Positions 1 to 13,900 of a stretch of 64,000 nt of DNA are shown here, one piece after another. Location: positions 6,424,001 through 6,488,000 of the forward strand of contig NC_092582.1 in the NCBI RefSeq assembly GCF_037975245.1. The letters run 5' to 3'. The notes beneath the pieces were generated by a model. That model worked only from the letters and a program-made list of their open reading frames with translations, did not search any database and was not told the DNA's origin. Numbering within the stretch: position 1 is the stretch's first letter; every line of letters begins with the position of its first letter. This DNA is from Apostichopus japonicus (lineage: Eukaryota > Echinodermata > Holothuroidea > Aspidochirotida > Stichopodidae). The position numbers and the translations under genes were made by a program.

Positions 1-394
1 ACATTGGCAAGGTTTGTGACATCTAGAATATGGAAAGAATAGAATTTGTCCAAGCCTCGCCTTCCTAGTGCATTCTGTTGTGGAGACAAATTTCTGAACT
101 GGAGTTGAAAAACAAAAGAAGGAGTTTGAGTCTAAGTAAGTTGTGATGCCTTGTAGCTGTGACATATATAACTACTTTTGTTTCCATCTAACATTGGATA
201 TACTGAGGTAGAGAAATATTCTCTGTAATGAAAAGTGACTTTTCTTTCTTTTTGCATAGCTTTAAATGAATTGTAAGGGATCCTTTCAAAGTTGGATGTT
301 TGGATCAAGCAAGATAATTTGATGAAGCTATAAGATATGCAGATGTCCCAGTCGTTGATTTGTATAAAAAAATTTAGAATGCAAGAAAAACTTA

Positions 395-1265
395 CAATAA
401 TAATAAAGTGCTTTGTAATATATTGCACTGTATATGATATTACATTATGTTACATATGTATAAATGCTCACCTCAAATATAAAAAACTTACAAGAATAAT
501 TAAGTGCTATGTAATATATAACACAGTAATAGTATATGATATTACATTATGTTACATATGTGTTAGTGCCTAACTCACATAAGAAAAAACACTTACAAGA
601 ATAATTAAGTGCTATGTAATATATAACACAGTAATAGTATATGATATTACATTATGTTACATATGTGTTAATGCCTAACTCACATAAGAAAAAACACTTA
701 CAAGTATAAGAAAGTGGTATGTAATATATAACACAGTATACAGATATTATACTATGATACAAATGCATTTAATGCTCATCTCACATATAAAATACTTACA
801 AGAATAAGAAAGTGCCATGTAATATATTACACAGTATGTGAATTATGTTATGTTACATATGTATTGACGCTCACCTCACATAATAAAGCAGAAGAATAAA
901 TAAGTGTGGTGTTATATATTGCACAGTAATAGTATATGATATTACATTATGTTACATATGTATTAATGCTCTCACCTCACATAACAAAAACACTTACAAG
1001 AATGAGAAAGTGGTATGTAATATATAATTCAGTATACAGATATTACATTATGTTACATTATGTATTAATGCTCTCACCTCACATAATAAAAACACTTACA
1101 AGCATAATTAAGTGTTATGTTATATATACACTGTATAAGATATTACATTATGTTACATATGTGTTAATGCTCACCTCACATAAAAGAAACCCCTTTTACT
1201 TAAGTGCTATGTAACATATTACACAGTTTATGATATCACATTTTGTCACATGTGTTAATATTTTG
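395..1265. repeat. Tandem array, about 100-bp unit, in a collagen intron
   Basis: Units share a core around gttacatatg followed by (t)gttaatgctcacctcacata and cttacaagaataa(t)taagtg. The core recurs at 449, 551, 656, 852, 951 and 1152, with degenerate copies near 755, 1050 and 1240, giving a period of about 98-105 bp and roughly nine units. It is AT-rich minisatellite DNA directly before the first visible collagen exon. Nothing coding is seen in 1-1308. Confidence 0.85.
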
Positions 1266-1308
1266 CATGAAGAAAATTTTGCATTTATTTTATTGTTTTG
1301 AATTTCAG

Positions 1309-1883
1309 GGCGAGCCGGGCACTCAAGGTGATCCAGGTTTCCCAGGAGTTGAAGGCATGATGGTAAGATGGCGGAACAAAGAGCTCTTTTGTGCTTCCTT
1401 AATATGTTGTTCTTCTAACTTTTATACTATTTTATTTATTTATTTATTTATTTAACTATTATATAAAAATTATGTTGTCAGTAAGAAAGAGAAAAAAGAC
1501 AATGGGGAAAATGAGATCGATTTCGCACAAAATAAAGAAAACATTTTATCGTTTTTCTTTTTCGTTGGATGATTGTGTGATATTCTGTTTGGTGTATTGT
1601 TGTTACAGTGTAGCTGTATATGATGTTTGGTTGACTATTAATTGCTACTTCACCCGTCATTCATCAATATATTATAGCATTCTTTGTTGTCTTATCTGTG
1701 TTTTAGGGAAATCAAGGAGCACAGGGTATCAGAGGACCACCGGGAACAAGAGGATTTAAGGTAATCTTCAGAACATTGGGTACATCAGGAAGTTTTTGAA
1801 ATTCTTTCAAAGGAAAACTGTATGCACAATTTATTTTTATTTTTATGTTGTTAACCATTAAAAGGCACTGCTAATAGTCCAGG

Positions 1884-1931
<48 letters not shown>

Positions 1932-4900
1932 CTGTTTTTAACGTGTTCCTATACTTGACTTTTTTATATCATATTTCTCTGCGACTGTTTGAGAAATGGC
2001 ATTGGGGGGAGGGGGGGGGGGGCTCGTCAAACAAAATGACTGAACTACTAAGTCTAGCACGCAACCCATTTTGCCAGCTCTTAATTAAAACATATTAGCC
2101 TTTAAATGTCATTTTACAAATTGTTTCAACGACAGAGAAGCCATCCATGGGTGCTCTATTTTTTGTATGTATGTATTAAGTCTTAAATATGGTGGAATTT
2201 CCTTGCTTTCAGTAAATCATTTACTTTGTCTTCTTTTCCTTTATCAGGGTGCTTACGGAGAGCAAGGAACTGCTGGCGAATCAGGGCCAAAAGGTGCAAA
2301 GGTCAGTCCTTGAAGACAATTGGAATAAAGTCTCCTAAGTCCGTCGTCTCTACAGAGTCTTAGCAAAATATCATCCTTTGCATATCCTTTTGATAGAAAT
2401 TATTTGACAGTCTTGGTACTGACCATGTTTGCCAGCCCTCCAGAATTATATCAGTCTCCATCCCCACACCCCCCCCACCCCACTCAATCCCCACTGACAG
2501 ACAGAATGCTACAATAATATCCTAGTGTACAGTACAAAAGTACAAACAACTTTTTTTCAAAGGTTACAAAGTATAGCACCATTTTGGATCTAAGCACCCT
2601 CCATTGTTCCAAACTTTTCTCAAAGAGAAGGGGGAAAAACCTCCCTTTAAACCCCTCCCCTGGTAATCTAACATCATAGCCCCAGCCCCCATCACCCTCA
2701 CCCTGTACAAAACTAGTAATTGTGCTCCTTGTGGTAGTTATTGATGCTTGCACATGTGAAAATATCACACTCACCAAATAACTTAAATTAAACATACCAT
2801 GCTCTCCATTTTGTTGTAAAATGGATGAGAAAGGATTATCTCAGCTCCCTTTGTTTATATGATTGTTTTTTTCAATATTTGATTTGTTACATTTTTTTGA
2901 CATCTGTTTGTCCTTCAGGGATCCTCAGGTGATTTTGGAGACCCTGGCCCCCCTGGGGACTTTGGTAGTAGGGTAAGTACTTTTATTCTGTTGAATATTA
3001 AAGTGGACGTCAGAGAGCAATACTGGAAAACTATGAAAATTAAATGTTACGTTTTTTGTGATGTCAAGTCTACAAATAAATAAACGAACAAATTATACGT
3101 CGTCAGGTTTTTTTCGTTTTGTGCCGCAACGAATCTTTGATATTAACTCGGGGGTGGTCATGAAACAAGACAAGCAGGCCGCAGCAAAATGTTGTGTCCA
3201 GTCTGGTGCCCTCGATGTTTGAGGACGTTTGTTCTTCCATAATAAAAATTGAAACTACTGGGTTATTTGGGGGAAGTAGGGCCCCTTTTTGCAAACTCCT
3301 CCAAAAATGGATACATTTTGTGTTTTCTTGATTCAGTAATGAATCGCAGCCAGCTGTGTGATGCATTGCTCCTGCATGAAAAGTGTGATTATTTGAAAGG
3401 AAATGATTTTCAAAGTTTTAAAGGATAAATAGAAATTGACATTTTGAGTGTCTGCAAGGTTTTACGTGGGCGCAAGTTTAACGTAGTGAGATGAGTTGAC
3501 AATATTTTCTCAGTTATTACAGAATATTTTAGTAAGACTCTGAGTTGGAAATGTTTTGAAAAAAAAGAAAGATGCAATTATAGTTTCAGGACAGCACACA
3601 TAAAGTGAGAGAATAATGGCACACTGTACCATTCAATACAAGACCAAGACTAGTTTTGGAGAAAGCAAAAACATGACACTACAAAATAAAATTAGCAAAC
3701 TGACCTGCATGCAAAATTTCAAATAGGTATGAAATTTCTAAATTTTCTTGCTCCTTGAAAAGCTTGCCTTTGCAAAAATTTGCCATTGCACAATTTTGAA
3801 GAATCCTTTAAGAAATGTGTGTTTTTACAGGTAATTTATAAAATAGATTTTTTTGTGACAAAGCAGACAGACACTGCCATTCAGATACATTTATATGTTT
3901 TTCAGATGCATTGAAAGTAATTTGTCCTTTTTTCCTTTCTCTTTAATTAATTTGCAACCGTTCAGGGCCCAGATGGTTCTCCTGGTACGATTGGTGGTTT
4001 AGGACACAAAGGGCCAAAGGTGAGATTTGATGTAATTAAAGTCACTTTGATTGCAATAATGTTATGTTTTGTCAAGCAGTATGTGAAAACAAGTATAAGT
4101 ACATTGTTGTTGCTATACAGAAAAAAAAGTTGTGACTATGATTTCAAAATATTGGCAAGATGCGAAGGTTGCAAACTAAAGTTTGTCTAATTTGCATTTA
4201 TCAACTCCTCTGAGAAGCAGTTTGAACTATTGGCTGATAAAATGTTCAATGTGGCAGGTAGCCGTGGGGAGGGGGGGTTGCATTCTGGGGCAATGCCCCC
4301 TAAATTTTGATTATTTCCCCCCTCCCCCATTTTTTTTCAATTTTATATTTTTCAGTAAAGGACCCTTATGGTGGATCCATGCAAATGCCCCTTCAAACAA
4401 TAACTCTGCCCTTCCAAACAAACACTCTGCCCCTCCAAATTTGACAAGCTGGCTATGGGCCCCGGATCACAATAATGCTTTTGTGGCACCAGCAGTGACC
4501 AGAGAGATAGCTAGTTTGCTTAAAATAATGTGGTCGGGAACCACACAATTGAGTGTTTATACCATTGCAATCTGATTGCATATTTTTTTGATTTTCCGAT
4601 GGATTTTTGCTGCCATGATGTAATCTATACATGGTCAGCTAAGAAAGGGATATGAAATTCTTGATTTTATTCTTATAAGTCCAAAGACTTCATGTCAATT
4701 GTTTTCTTTGATTATCTTGAAATTTACATGTCTTAAATTTAGAGAGCTGGATATTCATGTTAAGTCTTTCTCTTGTTCCTAGGGACATAAAGGAATAAAA
4801 GGTATTAATGGGACTTTAGGGGACACTGGACCCCCAGGCGCCAAGGGTGATCCTGGGAGACCTGGTGTTAAAGGTCAACATGGCAGTAATGTAAGTATAT

Positions 4901-7900
4901 CTAACCTTTTCCTTTCATTTTAACATATTTTGTCCTCATATTATCTAGTATCACTGAAAAATCAAAAAAGTTTTTTGTATATTATCAAGGAAGATTCATT
5001 TTGAAATATTGTTTTGTTTGAAAAAAAAAGTTTGAAATCCATTTTATAATCAACTTTAATTAACTTATGGTAAAGATGGAGGGAACGTGCATGGCTGGGT
5101 TGTATAACATCTCATCGTGTGGTTGTATGTATGTATGCATGTATGTATGTATGTATGTATGTATTTTAGATCCTCCTGCAAGCAGGAACTCGCAAAGAAG
5201 CCTCATTGGCTTTAATATCAAAGCTGAAGTCAGTCTCTTAGATTCATATTTGATTATGAATTGTCAATAGTCAACAACCCTGTAACTGGACGACATACAT
5301 TAATCTTGGAGTGACCCAAACTCGGGACCTGATGATTTGGAATTAGGCACCAGAGTTAACCACTGAGCTAACACTCTTGGTTGTGTCTGACATATGTCTT
5401 GTGAAACTGATAAGTAGTATCACTGAATATGGTACAAATGAGTCAAGGTATATTCATTTTATTTTATTTTATTTCCTTCTCTTTTTATTCAGGGTGAAAT
5501 TGGACCAAAAGGTATACCAGGTAGTCCAGGCAGGCCAGGTCTAGATGTGAGTATTTTTCCAACAAATATTAAATATATGAATAAAAAAAAGGAGGAATAT
5601 TTGTTCTCTCTACAACAGCCTTTCAAGCCTTTTTGGTTCCTTGCTTTAGCAAAGGAACCTATTTAGTCAGGTTGGCTATGTGTGTGTCTGTGACACTTGC
5701 TTGGGTACACTGTAACTCAACAAGGGAAAGTTGGACTAAACTCAAACTTGGTAAATAGATCTGCCATAGTGAGAAGGTGTGCCCTATTGTTTTTGGTGCC
5801 TGTGAAGGTCACCTAAGGTCAGTTAGAGGCCAAAAACCAAAATATTAAAAACAGCAATAACTCCCATTGAGGGTCTGACATGGTTGATATTTTGGGAGTA
5901 GTTGTGAATGGGGTTCGGGATTGTTTCCAAACATAATGGTCATGTGATCCAAGGTCAACAATGGTCAATTAGGGGGTCAAAAACTAGTATTTTTGCAATA
6001 ACTTGAGAACAAAATATCCGTCAAGGTTGGGAGTTACGCTATTGTAATTCAATAGTCGAACAGCATCTAGGTGATCTTTGACCTTAGGTTGACCTCTGGT
6101 GACCTATATTAGTTTCTTTAGTTATTTGAATTTTGGTAGCTATATTCGAATCTCAAAGGTACCTTCTGATCAATATTGTCCATGGGTTTTTTGATAAAAA
6201 CCATCAGGTCATCCAAGGTCATTCAAGGTTGTTTATGTACAAAAAACTGCCAACTTATGCTAATTTTTGCAGCAACTTCTAGTCACAAAGTCTGACATGT
6301 CTGATATATTGGGAAAAGTTGTGAATGAAGTAGGGGTACATTTTCCAGAATAACCGTGATGTAATCCAAGGTCACCAAAGGTCAGTTATAGGTCAAAATG
6401 TTTTTTTGGCAATAACTTGTGAAACTATCACTGACAGGGGCTGACATGGTTGATATTTGTGGACTAGTTGTGAATGGGGCAAGGGATTGTTTCCAAATAT
6501 AACAGTCATGTGATCCAATGTCAACAAAGGTCAGTTAGGGGTCAAAAACTAGTATTTTTGCAATCACTTGAGATCCAATGTCCATCAAGCTTGGGAGTTA
6601 CCCTATTGTAATCCAATAGTCGACCTGCATTTGGGTGACCTTTGACCTCAGGTTAACCTCCAGTGACCTGTATTAGTTTCTTTCAAGTTGATTATTTGAA
6701 TTTTCGTGGCCATATTCCGATCTAAGTTGTCCACAAGTTGACTCCTCTGCAACCCTTGTGTGCTAACTTATTAGAGATCAAGGTTTTGTTTGGTTTTGTT
6801 AAAATTCTTAATAAGTACAGTTAGGATAATTCTCTGAGTTCTGTAAAAAGAGCCAACTCTTGCTCATATCAGACACCTGGTCCTCGATCAACAGGTTCTC
6901 AAAGGACCATAGGTGGATTTGTGATATTTTTGGCAATAAAATTGTGTGTATACATCGGACCACATAACAATTTTAGGACAGTGCTGCTCCCATAGTGCCC
7001 TTGGGCTCTTGTTTTTTTATGATACCTATAACATGGTTAGTATACCCACACTAAGGTCTAATGGTAATGCAGATGTGGGACGTTCCACGTATGCATGTCA
7101 CACACACAGTTTTGACCCTCAAGTGCAGTTTTGTGAACAGGTCAGTGTCCTGTTCAGTGTTTTATTAAAAACACAACCCTGTCTCCATAGCAACAACAAA
7201 AACAACCTTAAGTTTGATTTTTCGAGCAGCAATTGATGGATAATCCTTTAAGCACAGGTGTTGATGTTTAATGTAGTTGTAACAAGACTACCCGAAACAG
7301 GCTAGAAAATAATTTAAATCAGTAACGTGACCAAACTCCCAAATATATTAAGTACATGGCAGAAAGGAGCAGAGATTATACGATAGGCCTACTATTACCA
7401 AAGAAGAGTAAGAAAAAATAAACGCGTCTCCCTTCTTAAGCTTTCATCGTTCTGGAAGCTGAAGAAGTTAGCATAGAACTCTGAGGTGTTAAATGTAAAG
7501 TGGGGGAAATTGCCATTTTCATCAAGACGTTCACCATATCATCCCACCCCCCCCCCTCCACCTACCTCGCCTCCCACGTTTAAAATTGTTGACTAGGCCA
7601 AGTAAGCCTACGTTCGACATAAGCATGCGGTATCGCATAAGACTGTACACACTAACATCATTGTAGAAGTAAAAGTAGACTGGGGTTTATTTCCTAACAA
7701 AATTGCGCTTCCTTCTTCATGAAAATAACCGTCTAAACTTCAGCCTTGACAACAACCTTCAAATAAATGACGTAAGAAAAAATCTAATCTATCTTCTGTA
7801 TTACAAAATTTTAATTATTTCTGCCGTTGATAACTTAGTAACCAAACAGGACTCTCAAATGGTACACTGTATGCCGAGTCAATTACATAAGTTATATCAT

Positions 7901-10900
7901 TGATATATATAGATCTCCATATATTGGGGTAGCCTCAGTAGGCCTACTTATATAGATAATATAGATAACAGCAGTACGCAAAACCTCCATAATTATTGAT
8001 CTTTTGTAACCACCTGTGTCTTCATCAATGGTTAACACCGCCATTGTTCAGTTTTCCTTTTGTGGTAGTAATATGTTATTCAAACTGTAACAATGGCACC
8101 AATATGAGAGTATTACTGGCTATTGTTAAATATGGCTTTGATAAGATGCAGTCAACTATATGAAAAGTTGCTATGCTAAAAATGAAATTCTTTCTATTAA
8201 GTTCAACTTCATAATAATAATAATAATAAACTGCGGTTTGAATACCGGTATCTATATCGGCCAATATGCTGTATACTGGCTATTGTTAACTATGGCTTTG
8301 ATAAGATGCAGTCAGCTATCAGAAGTTGCAATCAAATTCTTTCTATTAGGTTCAACTTCATAATAATAATAATAAACTGCGGTTTGAATATCAGTATCTA
8401 AAGAGTTAATTAATATGCCTTTATAACGATCACGCTCCATTGCTCTCCGAATATTGTTATGGAATGCATGTTTTTGTGTCTTCATATTAAATATGCCCCT
8501 ATATATAAATATATGTACATTGGACAAGTTGTACAAGATAGGCCTAGCATGCATTTGTGATAAACCATATCAGAAGTATAGCCAGCAACTGGTGACCTAA
8601 AACTAAAGTGTGAAAACATATTTTGTTCATCATTTTAAGATAGTGAACAACTTAATTTAGTTTAACTGTAGCCATATTCTGTTCAATTCTAAAATTGACA
8701 ATATTATCAGCAAAGAAGTACTTCGATAAAGCGAGTGCATAAGACAATCTACAGAAGTGACTAACCGTGTCTGCGAAATATTCAATTTGGAAATTTGTTA
8801 AAGTTGAATTTGTTGTATGCTGGAAAGATTATCTTTACTTTTAACAGGATTTATGTTGACTTTATAATGAATTAGTTTCTTTCCTTCCATCGGATACAAT
8901 GGAATGAACGGACGACGGAGGGTTTGACCTTAAAACTCTATCATTATCATCACAGTTTATGAGCCTAAAAGGGAACTTATGACAGAGATATTACTCTGAT
9001 ATAACAGTTTAAAAGGAAATACCAGAAAGGCTTATCGTCTGTAGCATTAGATATTACGTGAGGAACTGTTAATAGCAGTTTATTTTTGTCATTTAGTGTT
9101 CATAATATCAACGGACATGGCTTCTCCTAAATTTATCTCAGTAATCTGTAGTTTGTACGCCATCTTGTGCGTACGATGGATATACAAAGCTGCAGTACCT
9201 GTTCTAAGTAGCGATGAAAGTTTCGTAAAATCACGAAGGGTCGCAGAGAATTTCGATGATATTAGGTCGAATGCTGCAAATACCGACCAGACCGTCGTAC
9301 AGCCAATCAGTGACAAGGACCTCTACAACGTGATTATTATAGGATATGGCAGATTCGGTTATCACAGATTTCCCGAACATTGCGACTGTAACGGCGACCC
9401 GTATTACGTAACAAATGAGACTCGCGGCATAAAGGACGCCGACGCAGTGGTATTCACCGTCGGAGCGCAGCGTCGGATGACCTTGGATGACTGGCGGCGG
9501 TACCACAGAGAGAGAAGTCCCTCACAACTGTGGGTACTGGGTACCCGCGAGTCCCCATTGACTTGCGTAGCCGTCAGGCCACCGGAAGATATGAATATGG
9601 TGTACAATCTATCGTTCACTTACCACAGCAGATCCGATTTTCCAACCCCTTACGGATTTTATACAAAGTACGCCACACAACAATACGGCTCTGTGAACTG
9701 GTACTCTAAGAAGAGTAAACTCATCCAATGGTCCAGTTCGCATTGCCCTCTGTCACCGAGGCATTATGAAAGAAGGGACTTTGCATATGCATTAAAGGAA
9801 CATATTAATATCACTATGTACGGTACCTGTGGCGACGGTCGCTTCGACGGTGAAGAATACACGAAAGCGGTGACGGAACATAAATTTGCCCTCATTCTGG
9901 AAAATAGCTGTTGCGCCGAGTACGTAACGGAAAAATTTTGGGACGCTCTACTGATATATAATCAAGTACCGGTGGTTTACGGAGCGACTCGAGAAGAATA
10001 CGATAGAATAGCGCCACCAAAATCGTATATATTTATTCAAGATTTTTCATCCTTAGAGGAACTGGCAGGTTTCATTACTAAAGTCGGTTCTAGCGAGATG
10101 GAATACAATGAATATCACTACTGGAGGAGACTTGGTTACATAACCAAACAGAGAGATCCAGAGGACCGAATCTACCATTGCAACTCAATATGCAGAATGT
10201 CAGATACGGTGAAAGAAGCTAGAGCTGGTAAGCGATTCCAGTTTGACGAAACGAGTGACGTTTATTTCGGAGGCTGTCGTGACTGTCAGAAAGAAGTAGA
10301 TATGTTACTGAATAAAACTTGACTTCATATTAAAAACAAATTTGGAACGAGACGTGACATGTATTTTGGAGAATGTCGTGATTTCATATCAGAAAGAAAT
10401 TGACATGTTAGTGAATAAAAATTGACTTCAGATTGAAAACAAATTTAGTTTGATGAAACGATAACATGACGTGTATTTTGGAAAATGTCGTGATTTCATG
10501 TCGGAAAGAAATTGATATGTTATTGAATAAAACTTGACTTCAGATTGAAAACAAATTTAGTTTGTTGGAACGAGACGTGACGTGTATTTTGGAAAATGTC
10601 GTGATTTCATGTCAGAAAGAAATTGATATGTGTTACTGAATAAAAATTAACTTCAGATTGAAAACAAATTTAGTTTGATGAAACCAGACGTGACGTGTAT
10701 TTCGTAGAATCTCGTGATTTCATGTCGGAAAGAAATTGATATGTTACTGAATAAAAATTGACTTCAGATTGAAAACAAATTTAATTTGTTGAAACGAGAC
10801 GTGATGTGTATTTCGGAGAATGTTGTGATTTCATGTCGGAAAGAATTTGATATGTTAGTGAATAAAAATTGACTTCAGATTGAAAACAAATTTAGTTTGA

Positions 10901-13900
10901 TGAAACGATAACATGACGTGTATTTCGGAGAATGTAGTGTTTTCATGTCCGAAAGAAATTGATATGTTACTGAATAAAAATTGACTTCAGATTGAAAACA
11001 AATTTAGTTTGGTGAAATGAGACGTGACATGCATTTTCTGAGAATGTGGTGATTCCATGTTAGAATGAAATTTATATTTGTTGCTGAATAAAAATTGACG
11101 TCAGATAATCTGACTATCAAACCTCTGTATAGTCTGTACTTTTATTCGTAGATACTGATAACTTCCTGTACTCGTACACTCAGCAGCACGCCTGGTTTGT
11201 ACTTGTACTTTAGGCATTTTAGAAACCTAGCACAGATGACTGTGTAAGAAGACTTGTATACACACTTAAAGCCTTCATTGCACTCATTGGTGCTCCTTAA
11301 AGGCATTGAAGACTCGTCCCAAACAGCGTGCCGCCCTCTGAAAAAAAGTTAACTTTCCATTGCTTGCGAGTGAAGTTTTTTTCTTGTCGCTACAAAATGC
11401 AAACAGTAATGAAATGTGATACCTTGTTATCTTTTATCTGGACCTGAGATGTCCATCACTGCTATGTACACTGTTGTGGGTATTGACCGTAGCTGCATGT
11501 ATTGACTGTACACTAGTGTCTAATAACGGACGGTAGCAAGCTGTGTGTACTTTCTGGGATCGATGGTGGTGTCTAACATTTCTGTTACACCTCATTGGAA
11601 ACTAGGTCAGATGACCGGCATCAGACGTTTGTTTGTGCGCTAGTCTTCACTCCATTTAAAGGGGAGGGGGGGTTGCATGGGGTCAGAGGGGTATCTCCCA
11701 CCTCCATAGATTGTTGGGGGTTCTCTTTTTGCAATTGAAGAGTACTTTCTAGCATAACATTGGGTTTGGTTGGACCTAAATATAGACCTAATCTATGATT
11801 GCCTCCGAATGCACCATTGGACGTCTAAACTTTGTTGTGTTTTGTGAGGACCCACATTCCCTTACATTGGAGAAGGTCTCAGTGACAGCACGGTCACACC
11901 TACTTCGTAAAATCCATAGATTCGCATGTGGCTCTCCCATAAAGGTACATATCCTTACTTGAATCAGTGAGGTGGGGTGAGGGAGTGTTGTGGAGGGGTG
12001 TAGAATTTCACCCACGTGAGAAATCATTTGAAAGCTGCTACTTGTATTCGTACTCTGAACAAGGGGAACTCTTCTTGTATAAACAATACATTTAAGTAAT
12101 TCTTTTCTGCTTGTAAAAAATAATATCATAAAGAAGACTTTCTTGCTTATTGACAGGAACATTACTTACAACTTACATCTTAGCTTTAAAATGTATGAAA
12201 CAGCACAGAGGGTAAACTCAGGTTAATATCTACTCTTTTAGGACCTTCCTTAACTGAGAACTTTGCTGAGATACCCCCTCCCCCATCTATAAGCTACCCC
12301 CCAACCCCCCCCCACTAAACAACAACGACAACATTAGTTTCATTCAGCATAAACCTGTAGAGAATGCAAACTTGGCCTAGAGAGACTTTCTTATTGTTAA
12401 GCTCAAGTTCAACAGTTGGTTGACATGGGCCATTGCACAACAGCAGAAACGAATCAATTTCTTTTTCTGAGATCCTTTCATGTTTAACCAAAGCAACACT
12501 ATTTTTTAATATACTTTTTGAAAGCAAGAATCCACTTTAAATAGTACACAAAAATTCAACAAAAGATGCACTATAAGTACTAAAGTTACTTGGTAATATA
12601 TATATGGATGTATATGCATATACTTATATATTTATATGTACATACGCGTGTGTGTATTTGTATTCAATTGTGTATGTATGCATATGTGTATATATATGTA
12701 TTGTGGGTGGTAGGGGTGGGGTGGGTGGGTTATACGTATTGGGTTGGTGTGTGGGTGGATATAAGTGTTACTGTTTTCTTGTATTGTTCTCTCTATTAAT
12801 GGGAGCGCTCTACTAGACAAGCCCTCTGGGTTTTTTGGAGTGCTTCCTTTCAAAAAATTTCCTGTTGTTGATATGTTTTGTCACTTAGTTAACTGCTCTG
12901 TATTTATATTGTGAAGAAACAAATAAATGAAATGAAATGAAATGAAAATAATATGGAAATATCTTGATGAAAGAAGTATTTGTCACATTTAGTTCAAAAG
13001 TATTTCTGTCGCTTCATCAATCTGTTTAATCCCAAGCTATCTCCTCTATCTTCAGGGCACCAATGGCCACAATGGTAGCCCTGGTAATACAGGTCCGAGG
13101 GGTCTCCACGGTGACACGGGAGTTCTCGGAGTACCAGGGGCAAGAGGGCAGAAAGGTAGAAAGGTAGAAGGAAGTCTTTAAACAATGTTTAGGTTAATCA
13201 TTCATCTATCTTGACTAAAAATGAAACTAAATTTAAAAAGAGCTTTTACTTTACAGCAAGAAATCTTAGAGAATTTCTCAATCAAATGAGTAAGAAGGTA
13301 GAAGGCGATACCAGTCAAAAAAAGGGGTCATGATACTTTTAAATTGCCATGACTTTTTGCAAAGATATATTTTTGCTGTTGCTATGTGGTAGTCAAAATA
13401 ATATAAGGAGACAGCGACCCAGTTGATTTAATCATGTTGACATATATTTATATAAGGGAGCTCCTAATGATGAATAGCGCCCCCAAAACATTCCTTCATG
13501 GCACTGAGTCATCTGACATTCCATATTGAAATTAAAGTTCACTATATTGTCGAGCTAACCAAGGTATTTAAATAAAAGGTATGTTGGGCCCTTGTAAAGA
13601 GCTTTAAAATTTGTAAATTTAAGAAGGTAACATCATGTGAGAGAAATACATGTGAAGAATAAAATCCTAAGAAACTTAAGGAAAAAACTAATTCCATTTG
13701 AAAGATATCACAATTTTCATGTTAAATGTTCTCAAACCTATTGAGAAGTCCTTAAAATATTTTTGGTGAGTTGTTCATCGCAAAGATCTCTGTCATAGAA
13801 ACCGAAGCTGAGGGTTGGGTTGGGTTTGCTAAACTTTCCTCTTAAGATGATACCTGTTTAGATTAACATGTTCATGCCATTAACATGTTCATGCCATAAC

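Noticed and set aside
9096-9116. GTG start giving seven extra residues to the fucosyltransferase
   Set aside because: GTG is not an expected start in an animal gene; the ATG at 9117 has a good context and leaves a proper signal anchor.
11788-12162. 124-codon minus-strand ORF
   Set aside because: No recognisable domain or splice support; composition like the surrounding intron and no repeat-family or protein features.
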